A stretch of DNA of 64,000 nucleotides from Craterostigma plantagineum (taxonomy: Eukaryota; Streptophyta; Magnoliopsida; Lamiales; Linderniaceae), in contig JAPQWV010000303.1 of NCBI GenBank assembly GCA_027422505.1, positions 620,001 through 684,000 of the forward strand, given 5' to 3'. A program made the translations under genes and the position numbers. Positions 24,785 to 37,345 of the stretch are shown here, piece by piece; the stretch's first letter is position 1, and every line of letters begins with the position of its first letter. The notes below the pieces were generated by a model that ran no database searches, was not told the origin of the DNA, and saw only the letters and a program-made list of their open reading frames with translations.

Positions 24785-24792
24785 GGAGTGAC

Positions 24793-25190
24793 AATAGGTG
24801 AGGACCGGACAAGGCCTTTGTGAACATATCGGCGAGTTGAAGACTTGAGCTAACCGGCAGTAGTTTAAGGTTGCCCAACTGGATGTGGTGTCTGATGAAA
24901 TGAGCTTCGATTTCGATGTGCTTGGTTCGCTCATGGAATTTGGGATTCAAGGCTAATTGAATAGCTGAGCGATTGTCACAATATATGATTGGTGTAGGCA
25001 GCCTTTCATACCCAAAATCGGACAGTAGTTGCCGAAGCCAAAGGATCTCTGTGGTCAAGGACCCGATGGCCCGATACTCAGCCTCTGTTGAGGAGCGTGA
25101 CACAGTTGATTGCTTCTTAACCTTCCACGAGACTAAGGCGGGGCCGATGAAAGTGCAGAATCTGTAACCGAGCGTCGAGTGTCTGAACAT
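24793..25190 (-). pseudogene. Copia pol, RNase H segment
   Basis: Minus-strand frame covering the RNase H part of pol, recognisable by SRSSTEAEYRAIGSLTTEIL, IYCDNRSAIQLALNP and HIEIEAHFIRHHI, ending MFTKALSGPHLLSLL where the nested MITE begins. It is one frame away from the reverse transcriptase segment: the frame changes near 25165, just after the first RNase H Asp motif (DSDWA). Part of the element at 23980-29612. Confidence 0.9.
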
Positions 25191-27226
25191 GTGGCCCAGT
25201 CTGAATCAGAGAATCCCTTTATGTGAATTGGAGAGTCATACGGCATCAACAGTCCCTGCCCGGGTGATCCTTTGAGATAGCGAAGGAGATGGCGAAGTGC
25301 TACAAGATGAGAAGTCCGTGGGTCCGAGACAAACTGACTTAGCTTGTTGACGGCAAAACAGATATCCGGGCGAGTGAACGTGAGGTATAAGAGCTTCCCA
25401 ATGATCTGCCTGTACTGAGAGGCATTGTCCAGCTTTTCTCCATCATCCTCTGTAAGGTGTTTGCTGGGATTGAGTGGGGTTGAAACTGGTCTCGAAGCTA
25501 GATACCCTGTATCTTCAAGCAGTTTGAGGGTGTACAAGCGTTGAGAAACAGAAATTCCTTGCTCCACCTGAGCTATTTCCAGTCCTAAGAAAAACCTCAA
25601 GCAGCCAAGATCTTTTAGTTTGAATTGCTGCTGTAAAAATGCTTTTACCTCGTCGATGTCATCTAAGGATGGACCTGTGATAATAATGTCATCTACATAG
25701 ACTAATAGTGCTATAAAATGGTGACTTGATCCTTTAACAAATAAAGTATGGTCTGAATTTGTTTGATGAAAACCAAAACTGATCATAGCCTCAGAGAATT
25801 TAGCATTCCATTGGCGAGACGCTTGTTTGAGACCGTAAATTGATTTATGTAAAAGGCAAACCTGTTTACCAGCCGAGCAATTGGAAGTAACCTTATATCC
25901 CGGGGGCAAATCCATGAAGACTTCCTCATAAAGATCACCATTTAGGAACGCATTATTTATATCTAGTTGGAACAGGTGCCACTTTTGTGATGCTGCGAGT
26001 GCTAACAAAACTTTGACAGTTGTGGGCTTAGCAACGGGTGAGAATGTATCAATGTAGTCAATTCCTTCCCTTTGCTTATATCCCTTGGCCACCAATCGTG
26101 CCTTGAATCGTTCAACTTGGCCTGCATCATTGTATTTTACCTTATATACCCATCTACAACCAATGCTCTTCTTACCATTAGGTAGTTCTGTGACAGTCCA
26201 AGTGTGGTTTTCTTCCAGGGCCGCAAGCTCATCCTTCATGGCCTGGGTCCAGGCTGGTACATGCATTGCTTCGTGATAGAAACGAGGTTCCTGAATGACT
26301 GAAGTGCTGAGAACAAAGGACCTATAAGAATCAGATAGGTTGGCATATGTGAAAGATTTTGATAAAGGATGAAATGTGGATTCTGTGTCGGATACTGTAT
26401 TGCAGTGAAAATCCTTGAGATACGAAGGAGCTTTTCCCTGTCTGCGAGATCTTCTGAGCATTGGCGAGGTTGGAATTGATTCCGATATGTTCAGGTCAGG
26501 ATTTGGCTCACTATCAGCAGGTACTTCAGTCCTCGACTCATATTCATTTGCAAGATCTGAAGGATTCCCTTCATGTGTATCTAAAGGATTAGAAACAGGG
26601 CTTGTGGTATCTGCAATGGGCTGAAAATCGGAGACATCAGGCGGCACAGACTGTCCATTGGTATCCATATCTGCTGCAATCTTAGGCAGAACAATGTAAT
26701 CAAAAGGGTCACAGTTCACAGAATCAGAATTATCAGTTCCATGTTGGAGGGGGAATGTATTTTCATCAAATACTACATCCCTTGAAACAATCACCTCATT
26801 GATCTGAAGATCTAGTACCTTGTATCCCTTTACACCTGTGGGATATCCTAAAAATATGCATTTCCTAGCTCTAGGTGCGAACTTATCTCTATTAACATGG
26901 ATAGTAGAAGCATAGCAAAGACATCCAAATGCCCGGAGGAGATTATAATTCATAGTTTTTGAAAACAGTAATTCATATGGAGATTTATCATTCAGAACTG
27001 GTGAAGGTAACCTATTTATGAGAAATGTAGCAGTCAAAATACATTCGGACCAAAAGGGCTTAGATAAACCTGACTGGAATCGAAGTGCCCGGACCACATT
27101 TAGTAAATGTTGGTGCTTCCTCTCGACCACCGAGTTTTGTTGTGGTGTGTATGCGCAGCTAAATTGGTGTAGAATCCCTTTGGACTGTAACAAGTGTGTG
27201 AGTTGCAGCTCCTTTGCATTGTCAGA
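25133..27226 (-). pseudogene. Copia pol, integrase core and reverse transcriptase segment
   Basis: Continues the pol frame after the stop codon at 27229-27227. It carries the later part of the integrase core (YTPQQNSVVERKHQ, holding the catalytic Glu), the GKSIGCRWVYKVKYN start of the Ty1-type reverse transcriptase and the catalytic LLVYVDDIIITG motif, then the approach to RNase H. The integrase Asp that follows the stop lies in this segment. Ends out of frame at 25133. Confidence 0.93.
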
Positions 27227-28348
27227 TCAGATTACCTTTATCCTTGCTTTAAACTGAGTTTCTACTAGCTTGGAAAAGTAGTCCATAATAGCTGGAACTT
27301 CTGACTTGTATCTCATTAAAAATATCCAAGTGAATCTACTATGATCATCCACGATTGTTAAGAAGAATCTATGATCATCAATTGAAGGGGTATGAAAAGG
27401 CCCCCACACATCACAGTGGATTAAATCAAAGCAAGAAGGAGCAAAACTGTTAATAGAATCAAAAGGGAGTTTTCTTTGCTTAGCCATCTGGCAAATGGTA
27501 CATAGATGTTCTGTTTTTGAATCATTACAGTCTAGGACACATCTCATTCTATTTAGAACTTTGTATGATGGATGTCCAAGCCTATGATGCCATGTATCTA
27601 TCGAGACTTTATTCAAGAAAGCATGTGATAAACTGCAGCTAGGGGCATCAGCAGCGAGTTCTTCTTTCAGGACATAAAGTCCCTCCCGAAGTCTACCCTT
27701 GCCAATCATAGTGTGCAACTTGATGTCCTGTATCACAAACTGATTAGCTGAAAAGACTACCTCAATATTCCTATGAGCTGTCATACTTGATACAGATAAT
27801 AAGTTGAAATTAAACTCAGGAACATACAACACATTATCGAGTATGAGATGCTTATTGATCCTGATGTTACCTGCTCTGTGGGCTTGCATAGATGCCTTAT
27901 TTGGCAAGTAAATGTCAGTACATGATATTTCATATGAGTTCAAGTATAATGACAGATCATTGCATATATGGCGAAATGCACCAGAGTCAATTAACCACAA
28001 AACTTCTCTGTTTTGATCAGGGATATTAAAGGTACAGCAGAAACCTGGTGCTTGACCTTCTGAGTTGGCTCTTGCATCTGATTGTGCAGTTCCTGGGATT
28101 GGTTGACTCAAAAGATGCTTCAAGTGCTGAATCTGATGAGGGTTGAGCTGATGCAGAAGCTCACTTGCTGATGGATGATCAGCTATTGTGTGATCCTGTG
28201 ATACTAATGGCATTACTGATGTCTCGGCTGATATCTGGTTGGTTCGAGCCTCGAGGGATGGCCCTACTTCTCGGTTTGAAACCTGGTGGATAGCCATGAA
28301 GCTTGTAGCAGGTCTCAATTGTGTGCCCAACTTTATTGCAGTGAACAC
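27227..28348 (-). pseudogene. Copia pol, protease and N-terminal integrase segment
   Basis: Contains the aspartic protease motif WLIDSGAFRHICND, the GAG-pre-integrase HHCC region (HHRLGHPSYKVLNRM ... CTICQMAK) and the first integrase catalytic region (HCDVWGPFHTPS). The stop codon TGA at 27229-27227 falls just before the second integrase Asp; a C-to-T change at a CpG would explain it. The ATG at 28348 is only the first in the open frame, not a true start. Confidence 0.92.
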
Positions 28349-29249
28349 ACAGTGGCCTGTTGCTGTCCCCTTTTTGCCCTGTGTTAGCAGATCCCTTCAA
28401 GTGCTCGTGGAAATGATTTGTTGGATTCTTGTTGACTAACATGGCCATTGGCCTCATCATGTGATCTGCTGCTGAACTTGCAATGTGCCTATGTTTTTCT
28501 TCTTGCACAACAAGTGAAAACACCCTATTGATATGGGGTAGTGGATCCATCATCAAGATTTGGCTTCTCACTTGGTTGTAAGAATCATTCAGCCCCATCA
28601 AGAACGCCCAGACATATTCTTGATCTATAAACTCCTTCGTTCGGCACTTGTTCTGGGCTGCCTCACAGGTGCATCCTACGCAACAACAAGAAGGTCTGAA
28701 ATTGTTCATTTCTTCCCACAAAGCTTTGAGATTAGTGAAGTAGACCGCCACTGAGGAATGATTCTGTTTCAGATTCGTCAGGTCTTTCTTGATCTGAAAA
28801 ACCCGTGGACCATTTGATTCTTGGAAGCGTTGTCTCAGATCTTCCCAGATGTCCTTCGCTGAATCTGAGTAAAGAACACTAGCTGAAATCTCCTTTGAGA
28901 CCGAGTTAAGTATCCATGAGATGATGATATCATTGTTTCTTTTCCAAGCTAAATATTTGCGATCTTCAGCTCCAGGTTTAGGGATTGTTCCATCGATGAA
29001 GCCTATCTTACTCTTGACTGACAGCGCAATTGTCATCGATCTTGCCCATGAAGTATAATTGTCTCCCGTGAGAGGTTGATGCACAAGTACCAATCCCGTG
29101 TTGTCAGAATGATGAAGATAGAAAGGATTCAATTGTTCATCGTCGAAAGTGTCCTGCGTGTTGAATTTGACACTGGTTGGATTGCTCTTTTCCGGGGATT
29201 CATCTGTCGCCATTGAAGTTGATTGGAAGAACTCTTTAGGATCGAACAA
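28179..29249 (-). pseudogene. Copia gag segment
   Basis: 356-codon frame with the plant Copia gag (UBN2-type) fold motifs (GDNYTSWARSMTIALSVKSK, WILNSVSKEISASV, FTNLKALWEEMNNF) and a CCHC zinc knuckle (CVHCNKVGHTIETC) at the C-terminal end. It starts about 107 bases inside the primer-binding site. The zinc knuckle is in this frame and the protease in the next, so a one-base frame change separates gag from pol within 28180-28290. In most plant Copia elements gag and pol share one frame, so this is probably a lesion rather than a programmed shift. Confidence 0.92.
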
Positions 29250-29355
29250 GAGTGATGTATCAAGAACGTATTTCTTGAGTTTTCTTGGTCTATTGAAAAG
29301 CTAAAGAGGAATGGATTTCGATGAAATTGATCAGAGTTTCTTGAGCAGTGTTATT

Positions 29356-29367
29356 GCTCTGATACCA
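29356..29367 (-). other. Primer-binding site for initiator tRNA-Met
   Basis: TGGTATCAGAGC on the minus strand, immediately inside the 5' LTR of the Copia element; the standard plant Copia primer site. Confidence 0.93.
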
Positions 29368-29612
29368 TATTGAGATGAGGGAATATTGAATGTCGAAGAA
29401 GAATGTAAATAAAATTTTCTTTATTGATTCAGAGAAGTTAATTGATTTACATCTGAGAAGCGAAATATTTATAGACCTAGATCGCGCCAAAATGCGCCGA
29501 CTATACCTTACCGATTACAAATTACAAAATACCGACTATACAATTGAAAACAATTAAAAACCGTTAACTCTTTAAGTCTTCTTCTTCTTCCAATTGGACC
29601 GTTGACCTAATA
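29368..29612 (-). repeat. 5' LTR of the Copia element
   Basis: 245 bp, promoter LTR for the minus-strand element. Reads TATTAGGTCAACGG at its outer end and CTCATCTCAATA before the primer-binding site. A plus-strand reading frame shared by both LTRs has no meaning. Confidence 0.95.
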
Positions 29613-29617
29613 TAGAG

Positions 29618-32600
29618 CACCCTGGCTTAAGACAAGTTCGTAAGTGAAGTGCTTGTTGAAGATGTTAATAAAGTGGGGACAAAAGTTCGTTGCAATTAAT
29701 TTTGTTCGATGTCTTATGTCTGCGACCAACAGGACATAGGACCCCTTATGTTGTTTTCAAAAGATTAAATTACTTCAAAAAAAAAGAAGCAAATAGTATA
29801 TATTTCGAAGTCCAGTCAGTAATATCAAACGATGGGCTTGAGATCCAATTTTAAGAAGATTCTAGTTAGGTCTCAAGGCTCAAGTATAAGCCCAGAGATA
29901 AGAGGCTGTATGGAATTAATTCTTTGCTAGTGTTCATTCATAATATATGAAATTCAATCGTACTTCACAACTACATATGATCGAAATTAGGTATGGGTGG
30001 CATTATCGTATAACATCACGAATAAATGCTTTGTTGAACAAATTCCAATACTATCTATTAGTCACATTTTCATGTCATATGCTTCGTTATTGTGATCAAT
30101 TTCATGTTCATCATCCACTGATTGCCTACTTCAAATATCACAGCACTCGGAGATTTATAGCATAGCCCTTATTATACTCGAAAGGCCAACTCCACTCGTG
30201 TCAATTTAACTGAAAACGACCAACTAGGAATCTTCTTTATTTTCTTTTCGTTATCGCCTCTCATTGCTTATAAGACTCTTGGTAATGGAAGACCTAGTCA
30301 CTTAATATCATCCCATAAACGTGGATGACGCAAATGGTTAACGATTATATTCTTTCAAGGGGTTTTTATTGATGGGTTTTAATGGTGGTGGCCCTAGCTA
30401 TATTGTCTTGAAAGATTCCTGCAAGAATATAATCTTTAGCTAATATGTAGTCTTGAGTGAATCTTCATGTGATCTCCACTTATTTCACATAATTATGGTT
30501 AATTGTCAATATCTTTCTGTGTTTCGTGTTCGAGGTTAGTTCGATCGGTTGCTTCTCGATATGATTTTTGACCTAGAAATGTATATGATTTTATATACTA
30601 TTGGGATCCATTTTTTTATTTGAATCGTCAGAAACTTAACGAGCCGTAAATGTAGCTATCAAGCATGTTCGTTATTTTTATCTTGTGAAAAAGACTTAAG
30701 TCGGGTGTTTAGCACTAGTGATAATGACAACTATGATGTTGTAAGATTATCGTTTACGTAATAAACAAAAATTAGTTTATGCTGCGTATCAAATCAAGGT
30801 ATTCGACATGCCACAGTGATTTGTTATATAGGTATTCTTCATGGCCAGTTCTTCCATGAAAGAATACTCTATAAATTGAGTCTCAGTGAAATAAAAAATA
30901 TATGGTAAATTTAACGATTCTTGCAACAACAGGAAAAAAATGTTGGTTTCATAGAAATGAACTCTTCTTCCTTATCCTCTTTTCCCGTAGAAACACTTTT
31001 TATTTATTTATTTTATTTTATCAGAAAGTTAGGAGATAATTCACAATACGTATCCGCTTTTACTTGATTTCAGGTTCAGTGTTCGGAATCAATTTATGGG
31101 CCAAAAGTTCCAAATGCATGAAATAAAGAAACTGTTGGTGGATCTCTATCATTTATCTTCTTAGAACTTTAGGCTTAAAATCTCGCATGAAGTCAAGCAG
31201 ACATTCCCAAAGAGATGAGATGGAGATCTAACACAAGCTTTTTTTACCTATTAGAAATTTGTTTGTTGAAAAAATAATCAAATTTTGATCAGTTCCTAAT
31301 ATAAAACAATTATAATTTTTTTCTTCATCGATGAAGGAAAATCAGGGTTTCTACGATCGTAGTGGGCCAACAAAAAATCTAGGCAGTGGAGGCTTGTGTA
31401 CACTTCACGAACACTCACACAGACACACACATGTGTGTTTGTGTGTCATAAAATTCATGCACTATTTCAAACTTGGATCTCAAATTGTTTCTAGATTCTA
31501 AGAAAGAAATATCTTAAAATTGTACTAAATTCATTATCTTCATGATATAAAAAGGAAGAATATCCGACAATGAATGATGACTGAATTTTTGCAGGTGTCT
31601 AGGATTTCATATCTTAGTCCATGATCGAATGTGTGTATGTAATATGTATGGGTAGTGTATTATACTGTAGCTTGGTTTCTCACTAATTCAAACTCTTAAT
31701 TTATTATACTAGTATTTTAGCACACCTGATGTGTGTGCCAACATATTAAATTATTTTATATTTTGAACATCTTACATTATAAATTAAGCTATTTATAAAT
31801 AATTTTAATTTAGGGAAAAATTTATAATAAATGAAAATTTTAAGTAAGCAGTTAAGGGTAAAATTGAAAATTATATGTTAAATTGACATACCAAAATTGA
31901 CTGTTTATGGCGGTAGGCTCTATATAAAGGTATATATAATACATAGCATAAGTAATACTAGCATGTAATGTACGGTGTATTCAGCACTTTTTTTTGTATC
32001 TTTTCTATTGTTTGTCTGTCTCTATATGTCAGTTTATATCAAAATGTAAAAAGCCAGCGAGGCACTACTGAAAACTATAGTCACGGTTTGCCTATTTTAA
32101 TCCAAGTTAAAAATATTGCTCTTTTGAAATGTTAACGTTTTGCTTTTGCATCGATCAAGAATGTCCACATGTGAATTTTTTTAGTATTTGTAATATGCGT
32201 AGAATAATTTATAAATGAAAGACGAAAAGAAAAAAATGCAGGGTTGGAGTAGAAGTTGATTTGTGATACGATTTTCCATATACAACTATTTATATTGAGA
32301 AAGCAACAAACGCAAGATTGCTTGTTAACATGTCATATGTATGCACATGCATTGTTACTTCACTATACTATATCAATATGCCCTATATAGCTTAAACGAT
32401 ATGTTAATTTTCATTTAAAAAAAAATTTGCAAATATATTGTGCTATCTTACCCGTTGGCCATTATTGCTTTTACCCATTCATTTCAAGTTAATGTAAATT
32501 AATTCTTTTTCTACTTTTATCCATTCATTTAGTTTTGTTTTTACCTCTGATGGAATCGAGAATTTCGAGCATGATCAGGGATGCGCAATTATTGCAGTTA

Positions 32601-34420
32601 ACACGCTTTGAACAGCAAGTTCTGTATATGAATATATACATCACATATTTATGTACATTATATAATATAATATAGATGGTCAAACCTTAAAGTAAGAAAA
32701 ATCACGCTTAGCCTTCATTTCCTTTGTCTGTACTTTCATGGAGCAGAATTCATGACAATCTTTTAACCGCGCTAAATCTTGTCCACAAATTAGATGCATA
32801 TTAGATACTTAGATTTATTATGCTCTCTTATTTATATATATATAATATATATCTATATGTGTGTGTGTATCAGCAAAGAAAATCTAACATGGCTGTCAAG
32901 CATTTAACGTCTTTAGAATAACATAGAAAAAAGTACATTGCAGAGTTTTATTACAAATGTACACTTAGTGACCGACCGGTTCTTGCTTTCGGGTCAGCAC
33001 TTTCTCTTTTCTTGATCAGTGTTTATTGGCATGCAATTCTATTAATTCATCAACTTACATTAGTATGTAAGTAATGCAATTCTAGCGTAAATATTCTTAA
33101 ACTATCACATGGTATCGCTGTAATTAACGGTATTACTTGTATAGTATATTGAAAGGGTGCATCGACTTTATACAAAGAAAAGATTAAGCAAAGAAAAGAT
33201 TATTGAAATGATGGTCTCGACTATGGGCGGGGACACAATGTTTTCGGAAAGCAAAAGGGCAATAAAAATCTTTCTGACATGATGAAAGTGGGCTGTAAGT
33301 GGGAAACACGAATTAATATCCTTAAACAACATGATTGATTATAATCTGTATGTCGCTCGTGAAATTAAAAAGCTTCAATTTCGTACATTCTTTTTTAAAG
33401 ATAAATAATTTAAGATCTTTTTACGAAAATTGTCCATATCATCAGGAGAAAAGAGGAACTTTTACATATTCTTCTTCTTCTTCAACGTGATGAATCCATC
33501 TCACCTATAACGAAAATCTTGTCCTTTTTTTTCTTTCTAAAATTAGATATTCGTTTAGTAATTAAGTATTAGTTTGCTAATAACATTATTGACTGTATTT
33601 TTCTTCCATGGTTGGTTAATCGTGGTGGGGTATAGAGAAGACCTGTCCATGCGTGCGCGGTATCTATCGATGGCGGCCATCACTTCAAGTTTATCAAATC
33701 ATACATCATCCTTTAATCGCATGCATCCAAATAGACCATCGATAACAATTAAACACACACACACACACACATATCCCTAAGTATGTGCGTTTCTTTTATT
33801 TTCTCTTATTTTTTTATATATTTGTTATCTTTTTCTCTAGTGGGATGGCTGAGGGGTTGTCTTGTCACCCAAGAGCGTGGAAGAAAATATAATAAGAGAA
33901 AGGAATTAAATAATGTGGGAGACAACCAATTGGAGTGTCACGGTGTGTTATCGCATGTATTAAAACGTAGTAATTAAAAGGCAGTTGCTTTTCGTTACTA
34001 TTTAGTATTTACCAATCAATGTTACGTGTATGCAAATGCATACATACGTACTAAAATTCAAAGGTCTACTATAAATCACGTCCCATTTAGGGGTTTATTA
34101 TTGAGACTATTTGTTTTCAAATAAGTCCAACTTGATATATACAAAAATCACAGACCTACTTCATCCGTAACCATTTAATCAATCGTATCGTGAAAACATT
34201 TAATTGCATTAAAACTAAAACTTGAAGTCACAATATGGTATAATACTTTAGGTAGATCGAACTCGACATCCTTTCATTCTTTTCGGATTTTTTTTTTTTT
34301 CTTTTAGCACCTCATGTCCCTGGAGTGGGGTCACCCCCTAACCTCCAAAGTAATATTTATACAGCCCTAGACTCTACCCTAGATTCACCACAGCTTCTTC
34401 ATTTCATAGCCTCTTAATAT
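29618..34420. other. Long intergenic region upstream of WAT1
   Basis: About 4.8 kb of AT-rich DNA without supportable genes. It includes CA/TG-rich palindromic sequence at about 31415-31445, TA-rich tracts near 32640-32850 and an (AC)n run at about 33753-33770. Short open frames (29947-30165, 33574-33780, 33783-33977) lack motifs. The proximal end is the WAT1 promoter. Confidence 0.45.
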
Positions 34421-34427
34421 TATAAAA
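34421..34427 (+). promoter_or_regulatory. TATA box of the WAT1 gene
   Basis: TATAAAA, 61 bp upstream of the ATG, consistent with a short 5' UTR. Confidence 0.5.
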
Positions 34428-34481
34428 ACTAGCTGCTATACATCAAGAAAAAAAAAAACATAGCATCATAGTTTCATTACA

Positions 34482-36116
34482 ATGGCTGATGCTAGTGGTA
34501 GTAATTCAGGTATGGGAAGAAGGATAACATGCGCCATACCAGAGAGATTTCAGCTTCACTTGGCCATGTTGGCCCTTCAGTTTGGCTACGCAGGTTTCCA
34601 TGTCGTCTCAAGGGCTGCGCTGAACATGGGCATTAGCAAGATTGTCTTCCCTGTTTATAGGAACATCTTGGCTTTGATTTTGCTCGTGCCCTTTGCCTAT
34701 TTTCTTGAGAAGTAAGAAGCTCTTCTCTTCCCCTCCAATTAACTTCGCGTTCTTTTTCTGAGTAAAAATAGATGAACTTATTATGAATGTCTAATAATGG
34801 TCAGGAAAGAGAGACCGCGGATCTCATGGAACTTCGTACTTCAGTTCTTCCTCCTTGCCATCGTCGGGTATGCTTATGCATGATGTAATGATCATTGATC
34901 GTTTGATGTTGCGATATCTTCAAATAATTAACGTGGAAATTGGTTTTTTTTTGCAGAATAACTGCTAATCAAGGGTTTTATCTGTTGGGATTGGAGAACA
35001 CATCGCCAACCTTTGCTTCAGCAATTCAAAACTCAGTCCCAGCCATTACTTTCCTCCTCGCCGTCTTACTTAGGCGAGCTTTTCTTTCTCCTTTCATCGT
35101 ATCATCCGAATGTAATCATGCAAGGAAATGAATCTCAGTTTTAAACAAGATCTCTCTCCCTCTCTTACCAGGATTGAAAAAGTGAGGCTGGACCGCAAAG
35201 AGGGGATCGCAAAAGTCGCCGGAACACTCCTATGCGTGGTGGGGGCGTCGATCATCACCCTATACAAAGGCCCCACAATCTACAGCCCCAATAAACCCCA
35301 CCAAAACATTGTCCTAAACAACACGTCTTCTTCTCCTTATTCTGACATCATCGTATCCCTCGGCGACGCGAAGGGGAAGAACTGGACGCTGGGCTGCATA
35401 TTCTTGATCGGCCACTGCCTTTCATGGTCGGGCTGGCTCGTGCTTCAGGCGCCGGTCCTTAAGAAGTACCCAGCGAGGCTCTCCTTCACTTCTTACCAAT
35501 GCTTCTTCGGCGTTATTCAGTTCCTTCTCATCGCTGCTTTCGTGGAGAGGGACCCACAGGCTTGGATGGTCCACTCTGGCTCCGAGCTGTTCAGCGTCTT
35601 CTACGCTGTAAGGAGACGACGCCGGCCGCCGCCAATTCTTCCTCTTCTTCTTCCCTAATAACCTTACCTATATATTACGATAATTTAATCTCATTTTATC
35701 AATTAATGTTGGATTTATTACAGGGAGTAGTTGCTTCAGGGATAGCATTCGCCGTACAGATATGGTGCATCGACAGAGGTGGTCCAGTCTTCGTCGCCGT
35801 CTACCAGCCAGTTCAGACGCTGGTCGTCGCCATCGTCGCCTCTCTTGTCATGGCTGAAGAGTTCTACTTGGGAGGGTAAGTGTATGTATATAATAGTGTT
35901 TATTACATGATATTTACATTCGAGGAAAAGATTGAGTTTCATATGTTTTTCATTCGCAGGATTATTGGTGCTGTGTTCATTATAGTCGGGCTTTACTTCG
36001 TTCTCTGGGGGAAGAACGAGGAGAGGAAGTCGGCGAAGGCAGCCGCGATACAGAGCCCGCCGCCGTCGTCGTCGACCACTCAGCCGCTGCTGTCTCAGTC
36101 AACGGAAAATGTTTGA
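34482..36116 (+). CDS. WAT1: WAT1 (WALLS ARE THIN 1), EamA-family vacuolar auxin transporter
   Basis: Tonoplast membrane protein that in Arabidopsis exports auxin from the vacuole and is needed for secondary wall deposition in fibres. Six exons: 34482-34711, 34805-34867, 34957-35073, 35172-35607, 35724-35875 and 35960-36116, all phases closing, give 384 residues (Arabidopsis 389). The sequence matches WAT1 rather than a generic nodulin MtN21 protein: LQFGYAGFHVVSRAALNMGI, ANQGFYLLGLENTSPTFAS, GCIFLIGHCLSWSGWLV, IAFAVQIWCIDRGGPVFVAV, and a C terminus PLLSQSTENV. Two EamA domains with about ten membrane spans; both termini should face the cytosol. Intron 3 starts with GC: the exon ends CTTAG and the intron begins GCGAGC. 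No nearby GT site keeps the frame and the conserved LLRIEKVR junction. An assembly error at that base is the alternative. Confidence 0.96.
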
Positions 36117-37338
36117 CCATATATGTAATATGTTTACTTATGTTGTTTGTGTGTTTGATGCTTGAAGTTTGCGTGTCTAAGCTGCTTTGTTGTTTCGTTG
36201 CTAATTAGAATTTCGAACCTTCGTCGCTCTACTTTTGGTTTAGTAGCTAGGAGAGTGGCTTTAATTTTATAAGAAATATGAACGAAAAATGTAATGAAGC
36301 AATATGAATGTTCCATATGGGTTGATTATGTGGAATTTTCAATCTTGATTATAGCCCTTGTGTAATATATATATTTTTTTCGGTAAAATAAAAAGCACAT
36401 GGGACCACATTATTTAATCTGACGATCATTGCGATTTGCGATGAAAGGGGCAAAGTAGTGTCGTGCAAAAATGGTGGTTTTGGTATGTTCCAACAAGCTT
36501 TTTTCACTTCTTCTTATGTGTTTGATCTATCTTAGTATATATATATATAAAAAAAAATTCCCATCGTATGCCGATTTAACGCGTTGATGTGGTTGGTACT
36601 CACGTAGGTGCCCATGACATTACTCTATCTATATATATTGCAAGATATAAAACGACAGAAAGAGAGAAATTAAATGGTACATATATTATGATGTCATGGT
36701 GAAGTTGTCAAGCGATTGTTGTGATGCATTTTCAAATCTAATGTTGTGTCGAAACACGTTAGATCTATAGCTTAACACCAATCTTGTCAAAATTGAAGTC
36801 TATAACTTCAATAGTGTATTTTAGTTCTATTTGTTGATACCAATTTTAAGATAAAATATATTTTTATGTTAAAATTGTCACGAGCTTTATATGTATAATA
36901 AATACGTAATGAAGCCATGTTTGTTGAGCAGGTGGGATCGTAGTTGTCAGACAAATGGGTAATGATTAGTTGAGTCAAAAAAGGTTTCTCTAATTATATA
37001 CTCAAATAGCACGCTAACACAGTATATAATTGCGAGATATATACAGAAAATAAATCAAAAAAGTAGATTGCACGAGACTAATGATGCATGTGAATGGCAC
37101 TAGAAGGGCTCCTTTTTCCCCCTTTAATCATTAAAAACCTAAATAATTCTTCTTTAAGTATCACCACTACTGATCTTCAACCTTCATGCAATAGTCAATT
37201 GTCACACTTTTTCACACGCTTAATTGCTAGAAAACAATCATTTCGGAGTGTAATTCTACGATATATACATACATTACATATTTCCTACAAATGAATGTTG
37301 CTCCAATCTCCACAGATGCAAGATATTGATGACCAAAT
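36117..37338. other. Intergenic DNA downstream of WAT1
   Basis: First few hundred bases probably WAT1 3' UTR. The rest is AT-rich with no coding signal or element recognised. Confidence 0.45.
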
Positions 37339-37345
37339 CCTCACC

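Larger units (their letters stand above)
23980..29612 (-). mobile_element. Copia (Ty1-type) LTR retrotransposon, minus strand, disabled
   Basis: Complete 5633-bp element with two 245-bp LTRs (23980-24224, 29368-29612) that I can tell apart at one base. The 5-bp target duplication TAGAG lies at 23975-23979 and 29613-29617. The LTRs begin TATT and end AATA rather than TG...CA. The primer-binding site TGGTATCAGAGC (29367-29356, minus) directly follows the 5' LTR and matches initiator tRNA-Met. Gag and pol read from 29249 to about 24790 in the Copia order: gag, protease, integrase, reverse transcriptase, RNase H. Coding is interrupted by a frame change near 28180-28290, a stop codon at 27229-27227, a one-base frame change near 25165, and a nested MITE near the pol end. 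Near-identical LTRs indicate a young insertion, yet the copy cannot make an intact polyprotein. Confidence 0.96.
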
